DNA of 64,000 nucleotides from Saccharospirillum sp965652395 (GTDB lineage: Bacteria > Pseudomonadota > Gammaproteobacteria > Pseudomonadales > Natronospirillaceae), in NCBI GenBank assembly GCA_965652395.1, contig CBFGUW010000005.1, forward strand, positions 62,001-126,000, written 5' to 3'. Of this stretch, positions 17,961-25,962 are shown in pieces (positions within the stretch are counted from its first letter, which is position 1; the number at the start of each line of letters is the position of its first letter). The notes beneath the pieces were generated by a model, which did not search any database, was not told where the DNA came from, and worked only from the letters and a program-made list of their open reading frames with translations. The translations under genes and the position numbers were made by a program.

Positions 17961-18146
17961 TTACATCAGGTGAGGATTCATTCGTTTGTATTCACGCAAC
18001 GCTTTACGGGCCCGTTCGACCTCGTTGTAAAGGCGCATGCGCTCTTTCTTGTCGCCAGTACCGTTGGGATTGTCTTTAACGAACTGGCGCTTGGCTTCTT
18101 CAGCTTCAACAATCGCTTGTTCAAGCTTTTGTAACTTTTCGTCCAT
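17961..18146 (-). CDS. Small coiled-coil protein of unknown function
   Basis: A 61-aa, highly charged, wholly helical protein (E-K-L-Q-K-L-E-Q-A-I-V-E-A-E-E-A-K-R, ending Y-K-R-M-N-P-H-L-M). The ATG at 18146 is preceded by GAGGGA six bases upstream, better than the alternative starts six codons earlier. No family recognised. It is judged real from its ribosome-binding site, codon use and compact, coherent composition. It is convergent with the chemoreceptor. Confidence 0.6.
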   Translation of the reverse strand: MDEKLQKLEQAIVEAEEAKRQFVKDNPNGTGDKKERMRLYNEVERARKALREYKRMNPHLM

Positions 18147-19037
18147 AGTTTCCCTCATTGTCACACGGCGGTCCCGACAGGTCTCGGATGACCACGGATA
18201 TCCCGGTTGCGACGTACCTCTCGACCAAAGGTTAGTTCACTGCAACCATTATTGCTATCGGCCTGCCGGGCCTGACTCTACGGTCTGGCTCCGGGAATGG
18301 TTTTGCCGTTTTGCGTTGTATGTGCTCCAGCGTGAATTTGGAGCACCATCACACCAAAGTGCAGGCAGAAAATTCAACAATCATCTGTCCTTGTACAAGC
18401 ATTCGCTGCGTGCGAGTCGGTGTGCGAGATACCCTGACCGGGGATGAAAGACCTCAGGACAACGGTTGAGAACATCGTCTTTCCATCAGTTTGGTCACGG
18501 GTAGCTGTTTGTAACAACCCAGTTGTAACAGATCCCGACCACTGGACGATAGCACGCAAGATGATCCACATCGCAAAATACTTGCCAAGGGCGACTATTG
18601 TTTAGATTTTTGTGATTAAATTCAAACCTTTAGGTCAAACCGAACGCTGGTTGAGCACCTTTATTTTACATTTCTCTAATGAAAAGCAGTTCACAATGGC
18701 TGTTCAATGGGACCAGAGGATGAAAATGCTTCCGCCGAAGGAGGTTTGCAACAAAAAACGCCTCGGTTTGTGTGAATGGGTCTTAAGCCCCTAAATTGCA
18801 AGGGCATTTCCACCTGGCGTTAATTTTCTTCCCGATTGCGACCATCGACGTCACAAAAAGGCCTACAGCGGCACGTCAATGCCATCACGGGCCATCCCGG
18901 TTTGTCCAGCCTTCCTTACAACATCGATTGCACCGAGACAAAGGCGAACCTTGCTTTTAGACGCTCTTGAACCAAGGCTTTAGTATTTTTTACCGGGTCG
19001 TCTTTAGGGCGACCTGTCGCCTGGAGAGACTGACCGA
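18147..19037. other. Long gene-free region upstream of kbl
   Basis: About 890 bases with no convincing gene. Small frames (for example one on the minus strand around 18374-18571) lack ribosome-binding sites and recognisable content. No tRNA cloverleaf or known riboswitch fold was seen. The right end must contain the kbl-tdh promoter; the kbl start is preceded by a good GGAGAG. The unusual length for this compact genome may reflect a decayed gene or an unrecognised small RNA. Confidence 0.5.
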
Positions 19038-20225
19038 ATGTCCCGCAAGTTACTGGAAGCACTGCCCGAGCAATTGAATACCCTGAAAGAAGAAGGTTTG
19101 TACAAGGATGAACGTGTCATTCAATCCCCCCAGTCGGCCATGGTCCGCACCGAGGATGGCGAAGTCATCAACCTCTGTGCCAATAACTATCTGGGCCTGG
19201 CAAACGACCCTGCACTGATCGAGGCCGCCAAGAAAGGTCTGGACGATTTTGGTTTTGGTGTGGCCTCGGTGCGTTTTATCTGTGGCACCCAATCCGTTCA
19301 CAAGGCCCTGGAAGAGCGCATCAGCCGCTTTCTGGGTATGGAAGACACCATTCTTTACTCAAGCTGCTTCGACGCCAACACCGGCTTGTTTGAAACATTG
19401 CTCGGAGCCGAAGACGCCATTATCTCCGATGCGTTGAACCATGCCTCCATCATCGATGGGGTTCGGTTGTGCAAGGCCCGGCGCTATCGCTATGCCAACA
19501 ACAACCTTGCTGAGCTGGAGCAGTGCCTGAAGGACAGCCAGGATGCCCGTTATCGGCTGGTGGTGACCGATGGTGTGTTCTCGATGGACGGTGTCGTAGC
19601 CGACCTGCCCGGCATTTGCGATCTGGCCGAACAATACGACGCCCTGGTGATGGTAGACGACAGCCACGCGGTCGGGTTCATGGGAGAGCATGGGCGCGGC
19701 ACGCCGGAATTTCACGGCGTCAGCGACCGGGTGCACATCATCACCGGCACTCTGGGGAAAGCCCTGGGGGGCGCCAGCGGCGGCTACACTTCGGCCGCCA
19801 AACCCATTGTCGATTGGCTGCGTCAACGGTCACGCCCCTATTTGTTTTCCAATTCGCTGTCACCGAGCATTGCCGCCGCCAGCCTTGCTGTGTTGGACCG
19901 TTTGGATAACAGTGATCAATTACGCGCCAAACTGTGGGAGAATACCGAATACTTCCGCGGGAAGTTAGAGGCGGCCGGCTTCAGGCTGGCCGGAAAGGAC
20001 CACCCCATCATCCCGGTGATGGTTGGAGACGCCGCCCTGGCAAAACAAATGGCGGACAAGCTGCTCGCTCGAGGGATTTACGTCATCGGTTTCAGTTTTC
20101 CGGTGGTCCCCAAAGAGCAGGCGCGCATCCGTACCCAGATGAGCGCCGCGCTCTCCCGTGAGCAGCTTGACGTTGCCATTCAGGCATTTGTCGAGGTCGG
20201 CCGCGAACTGGAGATCATTTCATGA
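19038..20225 (+). CDS. kbl: Glycine C-acetyltransferase (2-amino-3-ketobutyrate CoA ligase)
   Basis: A 395-aa PLP enzyme of the alpha-oxoamine synthase family that cleaves 2-amino-3-ketobutyrate with CoA to glycine and acetyl-CoA, the second step of threonine breakdown. Family landmarks: N-N-Y-L-G-L-A-N, R-F-I-C-G-T-Q-S-V-H-K near the N-terminal third, D-D-S-H-A-V-G-F-M-G binding the cofactor, and the PLP lysine in T-L-G-K-A-L-G-G-A-S-G-G (about 245). Length matches E. coli Kbl (398). The ATG follows GGAGAG. It overlaps tdh by four bases (ATGA), confirming the kbl-tdh operon. Cytosolic; works with Tdh as a complex in other bacteria. Confidence 0.97.
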   Translation: MSRKLLEALPEQLNTLKEEGLYKDERVIQSPQSAMVRTEDGEVINLCANNYLGLANDPALIEAAKKGLDDFGFGVASVRFICGTQSVHKALEERISRFLGMEDTILYSSCFDANTGLFETLLGAEDAIISDALNHASIIDGVRLCKARRYRYANNNLAELEQCLKDSQDARYRLVVTDGVFSMDGVVADLPGICDLAEQYDALVMVDDSHAVGFMGEHGRGTPEFHGVSDRVHIITGTLGKALGGASGGYTSAAKPIVDWLRQRSRPYLFSNSLSPSIAAASLAVLDRLDNSDQLRAKLWENTEYFRGKLEAAGFRLAGKDHPIIPVMVGDAALAKQMADKLLARGIYVIGFSFPVVPKEQARIRTQMSAALSREQLDVAIQAFVEVGRELEIIS

Positions 20226-21247
20226 AAGCACTGGCCAAACTCAAGCCCGAACCGGGCATCTGGATGACCGATGTGCCGGAACCCGAGGTCGGCCCAAACG
20301 ACCTCCTGATCAAAATACGCAAAACCGCCATCTGTGGGACCGACGTGCACATCTATAACTGGGACCACTGGTCTCAGCAAACTGTGCCATTGGGGCTGGT
20401 CACCGGCCACGAATATGTCGGCGAAGTGGTCGGCATGGGTGATGAAATCAGCGGATTCGCCGTAGGTGACCGGGTCAGCGGAGAAGGTCACATCACCTGT
20501 GGCTATTGCCGCAACTGCCGTGCGGGGCGCCGTCACCTGTGCCGTAATACCATCGGCGTGGGTGTTAATCGAGCCGGGGCTTTCGCGGAGTATCTGGTCA
20601 TTCCCGCCTTCAACGCTTTTAAACTACCGGAAGAAGTGACGGACAACATCGCGGCGATTTTCGACCCGTTTGGCAACGCTGTACACACCGCCCTCAGTTT
20701 CCGCCTGGCGGGCGAGGATGTGATGATCACAGGCGCCGGCCCCATCGGCATCATGGCCGGTGCGGTTGCCCGCCATGCCGGAGCCCGCCACGTGGTGATG
20801 ACCGACATCAACGATTACCGGTTGGAGCTGGCCCAGCAGATGGGCGCCACGCGCACGGTCAATGTCGCGCGCGAGTCACTGGAAGATGTAACGCGGGAAC
20901 TCGGTATGACGGAGGGCTTCGATGTGGGCCTTGAAATGTCCGGCGTACCCAGCGCTTTCCGCTCGCTGCTCGCAGCAATGAACAACGGTGGCAAGGTGGC
21001 CCTGTTGGGTATACCGCCTGAGGAAATGACCATCGACTGGAGCCAGGTGATCTTCAAGGGGCTCGAGCTGAAGGGCATTTACGGCCGGGAAATGTTCGAG
21101 ACCTGGTACAAGATGGCAAGCCTCATTCAATCCGGTTTGGATCTCACCCCGATGATCACTCACCATCTCCCGGTAGACTCCTACCTGGATGGCTTTGAGA
21201 TCATGCGCAGTGGGCAATCCGGTAAAGTTATCCTGGATTGGACCTGA
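20222..21247 (+). CDS. tdh: L-threonine 3-dehydrogenase
   Basis: A 341-aa zinc-dependent medium-chain dehydrogenase that oxidises L-threonine with NAD+ to 2-amino-3-ketobutyrate, which Kbl then cleaves. The catalytic zinc site is visible in I-C-G-T-D-V-H and G-H-E-Y-V-G-E, the structural zinc site in C-x-x-C-x-x-C-x7-C (C-G-Y-C-R-N-C then H-L-C). The NAD fold shows G-A-G-P-I-G-I-M-A. Length is identical to the E. coli enzyme (341). Translationally coupled to kbl by a four-base overlap. The following gene is on the opposite strand 11 bases away. Confidence 0.97.
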   Translation: MKALAKLKPEPGIWMTDVPEPEVGPNDLLIKIRKTAICGTDVHIYNWDHWSQQTVPLGLVTGHEYVGEVVGMGDEISGFAVGDRVSGEGHITCGYCRNCRAGRRHLCRNTIGVGVNRAGAFAEYLVIPAFNAFKLPEEVTDNIAAIFDPFGNAVHTALSFRLAGEDVMITGAGPIGIMAGAVARHAGARHVVMTDINDYRLELAQQMGATRTVNVARESLEDVTRELGMTEGFDVGLEMSGVPSAFRSLLAAMNNGGKVALLGIPPEEMTIDWSQVIFKGLELKGIYGREMFETWYKMASLIQSGLDLTPMITHHLPVDSYLDGFEIMRSGQSGKVILDWT

Positions 21248-21258
21248 AAAAGCGGGGG

Positions 21259-21774
21259 CTAGAAGTCCGTTCCGATTGACAGGAGCGGACCGATGCCATG
21301 TTGATAGCCCATTCCCAGGGTCAGTTCCCCAAGGCTGAACAAGGCCCCCACGCCAGGGATCAGCTCAAGCTCGGTGTCTCCGTTGTTGCAGTACTTGCGA
21401 CCGGTCACATTGCCTTCCACTATGTCACAACGGCTGGAGAGCAGCATGCCAAGTGAGGTATAGAAGGCGATGCGGTCATTGGGCGCGTACCCCTTGAGGA
21501 CGGAGAGGTAGACCGGGACGCCGACCAGAGTATCGTCCGACACCGGGGTTGTTTCCGAATGCGGCGCTTCGTAATGATAGAGGTTGGGTGGCTCTTCCGA
21601 TCGTGCCACCAGGCCCAGTTCAGCACCCCAGGTATCGGCCATGAAGCCCAACCCGAAGTAAGGCGCATTGAAATACCCCATGCCGCCGCCGTAGCTGCCC
21701 CAGATAAAATCGTCGTTAGCCAGCAAGGGCTGGCTGCCCAGCAACATCGCCGCCATCAAAACCTTCCGCAACAC
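21259..21774 (-). CDS. Secreted, probably outer-membrane, beta-rich protein
   Basis: A 171-aa product starting at GTG (21774) after GAGGAT. It has a cleavable signal peptide (hydrophobic residues 4-16, A-N cleavage near 20). The mature part alternates Gly/aromatic residues (G-S-Y-G-G-G-M-G-Y-F, F-G-L-G-F) in short amphipathic strands, and the final residue is Phe, both typical of small beta-barrel outer-membrane proteins. Two cysteines (C-D-I-V-E-G...K-Y-C) may form a disulphide. No specific family recognised. It is convergent with tdh; no operon partner. Confidence 0.78.
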   Translation of the reverse strand: MLRKVLMAAMLLGSQPLLANDDFIWGSYGGGMGYFNAPYFGLGFMADTWGAELGLVARSEEPPNLYHYEAPHSETTPVSDDTLVGVPVYLSVLKGYAPNDRIAFYTSLGMLLSSRCDIVEGNVTGRKYCNNGDTELELIPGVGALFSLGELTLGMGYQHGIGPLLSIGTDF

Positions 21775-21920
21775 CAGCTTATCCTCGTTCCAGATAACCG
21801 ACTCAGTGTGCCATCTTGAGGCTGAACCTCAGATTAAAACAGTGCCCATGGTCAGGGTTCTTCCTGTCCCAACCCGCTTGTTGGTTGCTCTATAGCTTTT
21901 CAGCAACACCCACATAGATT

Positions 21921-21950
21921 TATTAAATAAACAATAGTATTTATTTAATA
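21921..21950. promoter_or_regulatory. AT-rich inverted repeat upstream of the glyoxalase-fold operon
   Basis: TATTAAATAAA (21921-21931) is mirrored by TTTATTTAATA (21940-21950), a perfect 11-bp dyad with an eight-base spacer, 65 bases before the next start. A TTGACG hexamer follows at 21955, so the dyad may be an operator overlapping or preceding a promoter. Inferred only. Confidence 0.35.
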
Positions 21951-22014
21951 AAATTGACGGGTATCCTTAAGTCATCGCTGCAGAGGCAGCCTGACAAATA
22001 AAAAGGAGCACCCC

Positions 22015-22419
22015 ATGTACCTCGAACACGCCAATATCACCGTACCCGACATCGATGCCGCCACCCGCTTTCTGTTAACGGCCATCCCTGAATTCCGTAT
22101 TCGCGGCGGGGGCCCACGCGACACAGGGCGTTGGCAGCACGTTGGCAATGACGTGACTTACCTGGCCCTGCAGCAGGAAAACGACCATCAACCCGACCCC
22201 CGTACCCGTTACGTGCACGACGGAGTCCACCACCTGGGCATGGTGGTGGAGGATGTTTTAGCGGTGGAAAAAAGGCTGCTGGAGGCGGGCTATAGGCAGA
22301 ACCCGCTGTCCGAGGATCACCCAGCCCGCAAGCGCCGCTACTTCTTCGACAATGCCGGAATGGAATGGGAGTTCATCGAATACCTGACCGACGATTTGCA
22401 GGCCCGTAACGAATACTGA
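22015..22419 (+). CDS. VOC (glyoxalase/bleomycin-resistance fold) family protein
   Basis: A 134-aa single-domain vicinal-oxygen-chelate protein. The fold is marked by L-E-H-A-N-I-T-V-P-D-I-D-A-A at the N-terminus and V-H-H-L-G-M-V-V-E-D in the second repeat; the paired His and Glu of the metal site appear as H5, H near 73 and a late E in W-E-F-I-E-Y. Family members include glyoxalase I, extradiol dioxygenases and resistance proteins, so the reaction cannot be named. A strong AAGGAG precedes the ATG. It is the first gene of a run with the small basic protein at 22453 and the questin-oxidase-like gene. Confidence 0.9.
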   Translation: MYLEHANITVPDIDAATRFLLTAIPEFRIRGGGPRDTGRWQHVGNDVTYLALQQENDHQPDPRTRYVHDGVHHLGMVVEDVLAVEKRLLEAGYRQNPLSEDHPARKRRYFFDNAGMEWEFIEYLTDDLQARNEY

Positions 22420-22452
22420 GTCGTTAAAGAGACGTAAAGAGAGGGAAATTTT

Positions 22453-22689
22453 ATGAATGCCACCGTCACTATCATCCGTCGTTTACGTGAGCGCCGTGAG
22501 TTGAACCGTTGGCTGCGCGAGCAGCGCCGCCATCGCTATCAGCGTCTGCCGGTGTCCGCCTGGATCGAACAGGACATCAACCCCCATGGCCCCACCCACC
22601 CGATACGGGGCGGGTCTGGCAAAAAAGCCAACCAACGCGGGCTGCTACACTGGCCGGTACTCATCCTTCACCGCGAGGTGGCTTCATGA
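22453..22689 (+). CDS. Small arginine-rich protein, DUF1127-like N-terminus
   Basis: A 78-aa basic protein. The first ~40 residues (R-R-L-R-E-R-R-E-L-N-R-W-L-R-E-Q-R-R) resemble the short Arg-rich helices of DUF1127 proteins, small regulators often binding RNA or enzymes; the tail is not conserved-looking. GAGGGAAA lies just before its ATG, and its stop overlaps the next start by four bases (ATGA), which supports translation. Specific function unknown. Confidence 0.6.
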   Translation: MNATVTIIRRLRERRELNRWLREQRRHRYQRLPVSAWIEQDINPHGPTHPIRGGSGKKANQRGLLHWPVLILHREVAS

Positions 22690-23684
22690 CACAACTGCAA
22701 AGTTTGCTGGAGCAGAGTAGGGATTATGCACCGACGTTTCGTGGCGGCTTGGCGAACCATTTGCCCATGGTATTGATTGCTCTGGCTCGGTTGGGCGCAA
22801 AGGACGAACAATTGCAGGCCTTTTTCGATCACTATCGCAAGCGCCTGGCACCTTTGGCGGCGGTAACGCCGGAACGATGGCCGGGTTGGGCATTGTCCAT
22901 CGGGCAATCCGAAGCCTTTCCCCGTTTTCTGGCCCATTTCAAGGTGGCGCTGGCTGAGGAGGGGCGCGATGAAGTGTTGCATGCCGCCCTGCCCAAGCTG
23001 ATGCCGGGTGTCTGCGCTTCCGCTTTTCATGCCTTGATCCGTCTCGCCTATGGCATTCGCCAGGATGACGATGACGAAGTGGCCCATGCCCTGGCCTATT
23101 GGGCGGCGGATTGGCAGGACCTGGGCCCGATCCAGACCCCAAGTGATTGCAGCATGGAGGAACTTTTGGTTGAACGCGCCGCGCCTTTTGCCCGGCACCG
23201 TTTTGGCGGTGGCATCATCGTCGACCGCATGCGGGAGATCAGTCGGCATCCGGAGTTTATCCTCGGCCTGCAGCAACCGGCGCAAATCGATTGGCCGTCC
23301 ATCATTCAACTGGCCCGTCGCGCCTATCGGGATAATGGCAATTTCACCGTCCTGCACGGACTGACCAGCGCCCACGCGATGTGGATTATCAAACCCTGGA
23401 TTGAACAGGAAGAGCAGGCGCTTCGATATTACTGGCTGGCGTATCTGGTGGCGTTCATATCCACCCGCCTGCCGGTGCCGGGCCCGGAAACGAAGGCACG
23501 GCCAGACATTGACCCCGCAGAGGCGACAGCCTGGGCGGTAACCCGACAGGACGATCATGACATCAAGCTCGTTTACAGCTGTCTTGATTTCTATCGGGCG
23601 GCCGAGGCGGACCAAAAACCCTATTGGCTGGCCGCTATAGAACGGCGGGTGGCGGATCAAACCATCGAGGGCGCCCAGGCGTGA
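22686..23684 (+). CDS. Questin oxidase family protein (DUF4243)
   Basis: The 332-aa product starts at the ATG at 22686, coupled to the preceding stop; an in-frame extension to 22509 is rejected because it overlaps the small upstream gene. The N-terminus (Y-A-P-T-F-R-G-G-L-A-N-H-L-P-M) and internal H-A-L-I-R-L-A-Y-G and H-G-L-T-S-A-H-A segments are characteristic of the questin oxidase-like family, named after a fungal enzyme that opens an anthraquinone ring by a Baeyer-Villiger-type oxidation. Bacterial members are uncharacterised, so the name indicates homology rather than activity. Several conserved His residues could bind metal. Soluble, no signal peptide. Confidence 0.87.
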   Translation: MTQLQSLLEQSRDYAPTFRGGLANHLPMVLIALARLGAKDEQLQAFFDHYRKRLAPLAAVTPERWPGWALSIGQSEAFPRFLAHFKVALAEEGRDEVLHAALPKLMPGVCASAFHALIRLAYGIRQDDDDEVAHALAYWAADWQDLGPIQTPSDCSMEELLVERAAPFARHRFGGGIIVDRMREISRHPEFILGLQQPAQIDWPSIIQLARRAYRDNGNFTVLHGLTSAHAMWIIKPWIEQEEQALRYYWLAYLVAFISTRLPVPGPETKARPDIDPAEATAWAVTRQDDHDIKLVYSCLDFYRAAEADQKPYWLAAIERRVADQTIEGAQA

Positions 23685-23754
23685 CTGGTATGCTCGTCAC
23701 CGGCTTTGTTGCTTCACCACCACACTGCCATGAAGGTAAACAGGGAATGCACCG

Positions 23755-24207
23755 TCAGAGGGGCAACTCAGTGGTGTATTTGAGTTGCTCCATCGCGAAG
23801 CTGCTGCTGACATCCGCCAGCTTCACCCGACTGACCAGTTGTTTGTAGAAACGGTCGTAGGTGGCGATGTCGCCCACCACAACCCGCAACAGGTAATCTA
23901 CATCGCCACTCATCCGGTAGGCTTCCATCACCTCCGGCATCGCCAACACCGCTTCGGTGAAGTCACGCAACCAATGATCGTTGTGCTGGTTGGTTTTAAT
24001 GAACACGAACACGTCCACCCCCAACTCCAACGGTTGCCGATTGAGCAAAGCCACCCGCCGCCGAATGTAGCCTTGGTCTTCCAGCGTCTGAATGCGACGC
24101 CAGCAGGGGCTGGTGGTCAGGTTTACCTTTTCCGCCACGGCCTGTACTGAGAGGGTGGCATCCTGTTGCAGCAGGCGCAGAATCGCCCGGTCGGTCGCAT
24201 CCAGCAA
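23755..24207 (-). CDS. Lrp/AsnC family transcriptional regulator
   Basis: A 150-aa regulator with an N-terminal helix-turn-helix (about residues 4-60, L-D-A-T-D-R-A-I-L-R-L-L-Q-Q-D and S-P-C-W-R-R-I-Q-x-L-E) and a C-terminal RAM/ACT-like ligand-binding domain (about 65-145, including G-D-V-D-Y-L-L-R-V-V). Such proteins form octameric rings and respond to amino acids. The ORF begins with TTG at 24207; no in-frame ATG lies upstream near a ribosome-binding site. It is divergent from the class V aminotransferase at 24335 across 127 bases of very AT-rich DNA, so it probably regulates that gene in response to its amino-acid substrate. Confidence 0.95.
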   Translation of the reverse strand: MLDATDRAILRLLQQDATLSVQAVAEKVNLTTSPCWRRIQTLEDQGYIRRRVALLNRQPLELGVDVFVFIKTNQHNDHWLRDFTEAVLAMPEVMEAYRMSGDVDYLLRVVVGDIATYDRFYKQLVSRVKLADVSSSFAMEQLKYTTELPL

Positions 24208-24334
24208 ATTTTTACCTTTACTTTTTGGTTTGTTAGAAATAATTGCCTTATTTTTAGCATTGAGAGGTAAAAATTGGAACTATTTTTGATTCCGAGAGGG
24301 GCACACTGAGCCGATTGTTCAAGGAGAAGATCGC

Positions 24335-25741
24335 ATGACCGCTCAACCCCATTTACCTTCCCAGCCGGATTGGCAACGGGTTCGCGCCGCCACCATCGGC
24401 CAGAACGATACCCGGTTGTATGCCGATTGGACGGCCAGTGGCCGCCTTTACCGACCGATAGAGCACCGCCTGACTGACATCGCCGGCCCGATGATGGCCA
24501 ATACTCACACCGAAGACAGCCTGACCGGCCAATACATGACCCAGGCGCTGCATCAGGCGGAAGACATCATCCGCGCCCATGTGAACGCCAGCGATCAGGA
24601 TGTGGTGTTGATGACGGGTACGGGTATGACCGGTGCGCTCGCCAAGTTGATTCGAATGCTGGGGTTATGGGTGCATGAACGCCATCGCGGTCAGATCTTG
24701 TTGTCGCCGAATGAGCGGCCTTTGGTATACGTGACTCACATGGAGCACCACAGCAACCATACCCTGTGGTTGGAAACCTTGGCGGAGGTCAAGGTGATCC
24801 CGCCGACCGAGAGCGGGGAGGTGGATCTGGATTGGTTGGCCGATTCACTGCGTAAGCAGCCGGAGGGACGCCCGCTGATGGCGTCGGTGACGGCTGCGAG
24901 CAATGTGACCGGGGTGAGTGCTCCCTATCGTCGGATCGCCCGGCTGGTGCATGAGGTGGGCGGTTACTGTTTTGTCGATTTTGCCTGCGCTGCACCCTAT
25001 GTGGATATCGATATGCATCCTGGGGGCGACGAGCCTTTGGATGCGATTTTCTTTTCGCCTCATAAGTTTTTGGGCGGTCCGGGGGCGGCGGGTGTTTTGG
25101 TGTTCAATCGCGCTCTGTATCGAAACCGGGTTCCGGATCAGCCGGGGGGCGGTACCGTGCTTTGGACTAACCCTTGGGGCGAGCATCGTTTTCTGGACGA
25201 TATCGCGCAACGGGAGAGTGGGGGGACGCCGGGTATTCTGCAGGGTTTGAAGGCGGCAATGGCGATTCAACTCAAGGAGGAGATCGGTACTGGGGCGATG
25301 GCGGACCAGGAGCAGGTGTTGAACCGACATTTCTTCAAGCGCTTGGATGAGGTGGCTGGTGTTCGGGTTCTGGCGAACCATCAGCGCGAGCGGCTCAGTG
25401 TGTTCTCTGTGGTGTTTGATCGCGTTCATTATGTTGAGGCGGTGCGTTCGCTGAGTCGCGATTATGGTATTGAGGCTCGTGGCGGCTGTGCCTGTGCGGG
25501 TACGTACGGTCATTATCTGTTGGGCATTGATCAAGCGACCAGTCGTCGCATTACTCAGCAACTTGACCAGGGTTTGCTGGCGGCGAAACCCGGCTGGGTT
25601 CGGTTAAGCTTTCATCCGATGATGACTCTGGCCGAGGTGGATCGTGTCGCGGATGCTGTTGCGGATTTGGCTTCAAAAGAAGGTGCTCAGTCGGCTTTGA
25701 CCTCGGTTGATACCTCGGCATTGTGGGGGCGGTGGCTTTGA
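24335..25741 (+). CDS. Class V aminotransferase-fold PLP enzyme (cysteine-desulfurase-like)
   Basis: A 468-aa cytosolic PLP protein of the class V family. The cofactor lysine is in F-F-S-P-H-K-F-L-G-G-P-G, and T-H-M-E-H-H-S-N and V-D-F-A-C-A-A-P supply further PLP contacts. The Arg/Gly/Cys-rich segment R-G-G-C-A-C-A-G-T-Y resembles the active loop of SufS/CsdA-type cysteine desulfurases, but the gene lacks suf or isc neighbours, so another Cys/Ser-derived substrate is possible. A good AAGGAG precedes the ATG. Divergent from an Lrp regulator that probably controls it. Its stop codon overlaps the first arm of the palindromic repeat at 25740. Confidence 0.93.
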   Translation: MTAQPHLPSQPDWQRVRAATIGQNDTRLYADWTASGRLYRPIEHRLTDIAGPMMANTHTEDSLTGQYMTQALHQAEDIIRAHVNASDQDVVLMTGTGMTGALAKLIRMLGLWVHERHRGQILLSPNERPLVYVTHMEHHSNHTLWLETLAEVKVIPPTESGEVDLDWLADSLRKQPEGRPLMASVTAASNVTGVSAPYRRIARLVHEVGGYCFVDFACAAPYVDIDMHPGGDEPLDAIFFSPHKFLGGPGAAGVLVFNRALYRNRVPDQPGGGTVLWTNPWGEHRFLDDIAQRESGGTPGILQGLKAAMAIQLKEEIGTGAMADQEQVLNRHFFKRLDEVAGVRVLANHQRERLSVFSVVFDRVHYVEAVRSLSRDYGIEARGGCACAGTYGHYLLGIDQATSRRITQQLDQGLLAAKPGWVRLSFHPMMTLAEVDRVADAVADLASKEGAQSALTSVDTSALWGRWL

Positions 25742-25930
25742 CACACCTTTCGGAAGTCGCGGTTGCTTTAGTGCCTGAAACCCGTACCGGCTGCTGGGTG
25801 AGCTTATCCAGGGTCGGCATTAACCCATCCATGGGGCCTGGACCGCAGCGTCCTGCTGCGGACCACCCTGGATAAGCTCACCCAGCAGCCGGTACTAGCC
25901 TTCCCAGCAGCGACTTCCGAAAGGTGTGTC
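25740..25930. repeat. Long palindromic intergenic element (copy 2)
   Basis: A 191-base nested palindrome. The outer arms are a perfect 21 bp (25740-25760 and 25910-25930), the inner arms a perfect 30 bp (25785-25814 and 25865-25894), and the tip has a CCGCAGC/GCTGCGG hairpin with the motif CCCATCCATGGG. The core reverse-complements onto the core of the element at 6769-6885, while arms differ completely. It sits exactly between two convergent genes and begins inside the stop codon of the left one, so it may double as a bidirectional terminator. Confidence 0.8.
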
Positions 25931-25962
25931 GCGGGAAGGCATATCTCCTGAACTTCAGATTT

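Noticed and set aside
18374..18571. Minus-strand frame in the gap before kbl
   Set aside because: No start signal or family resemblance; composition looks random.
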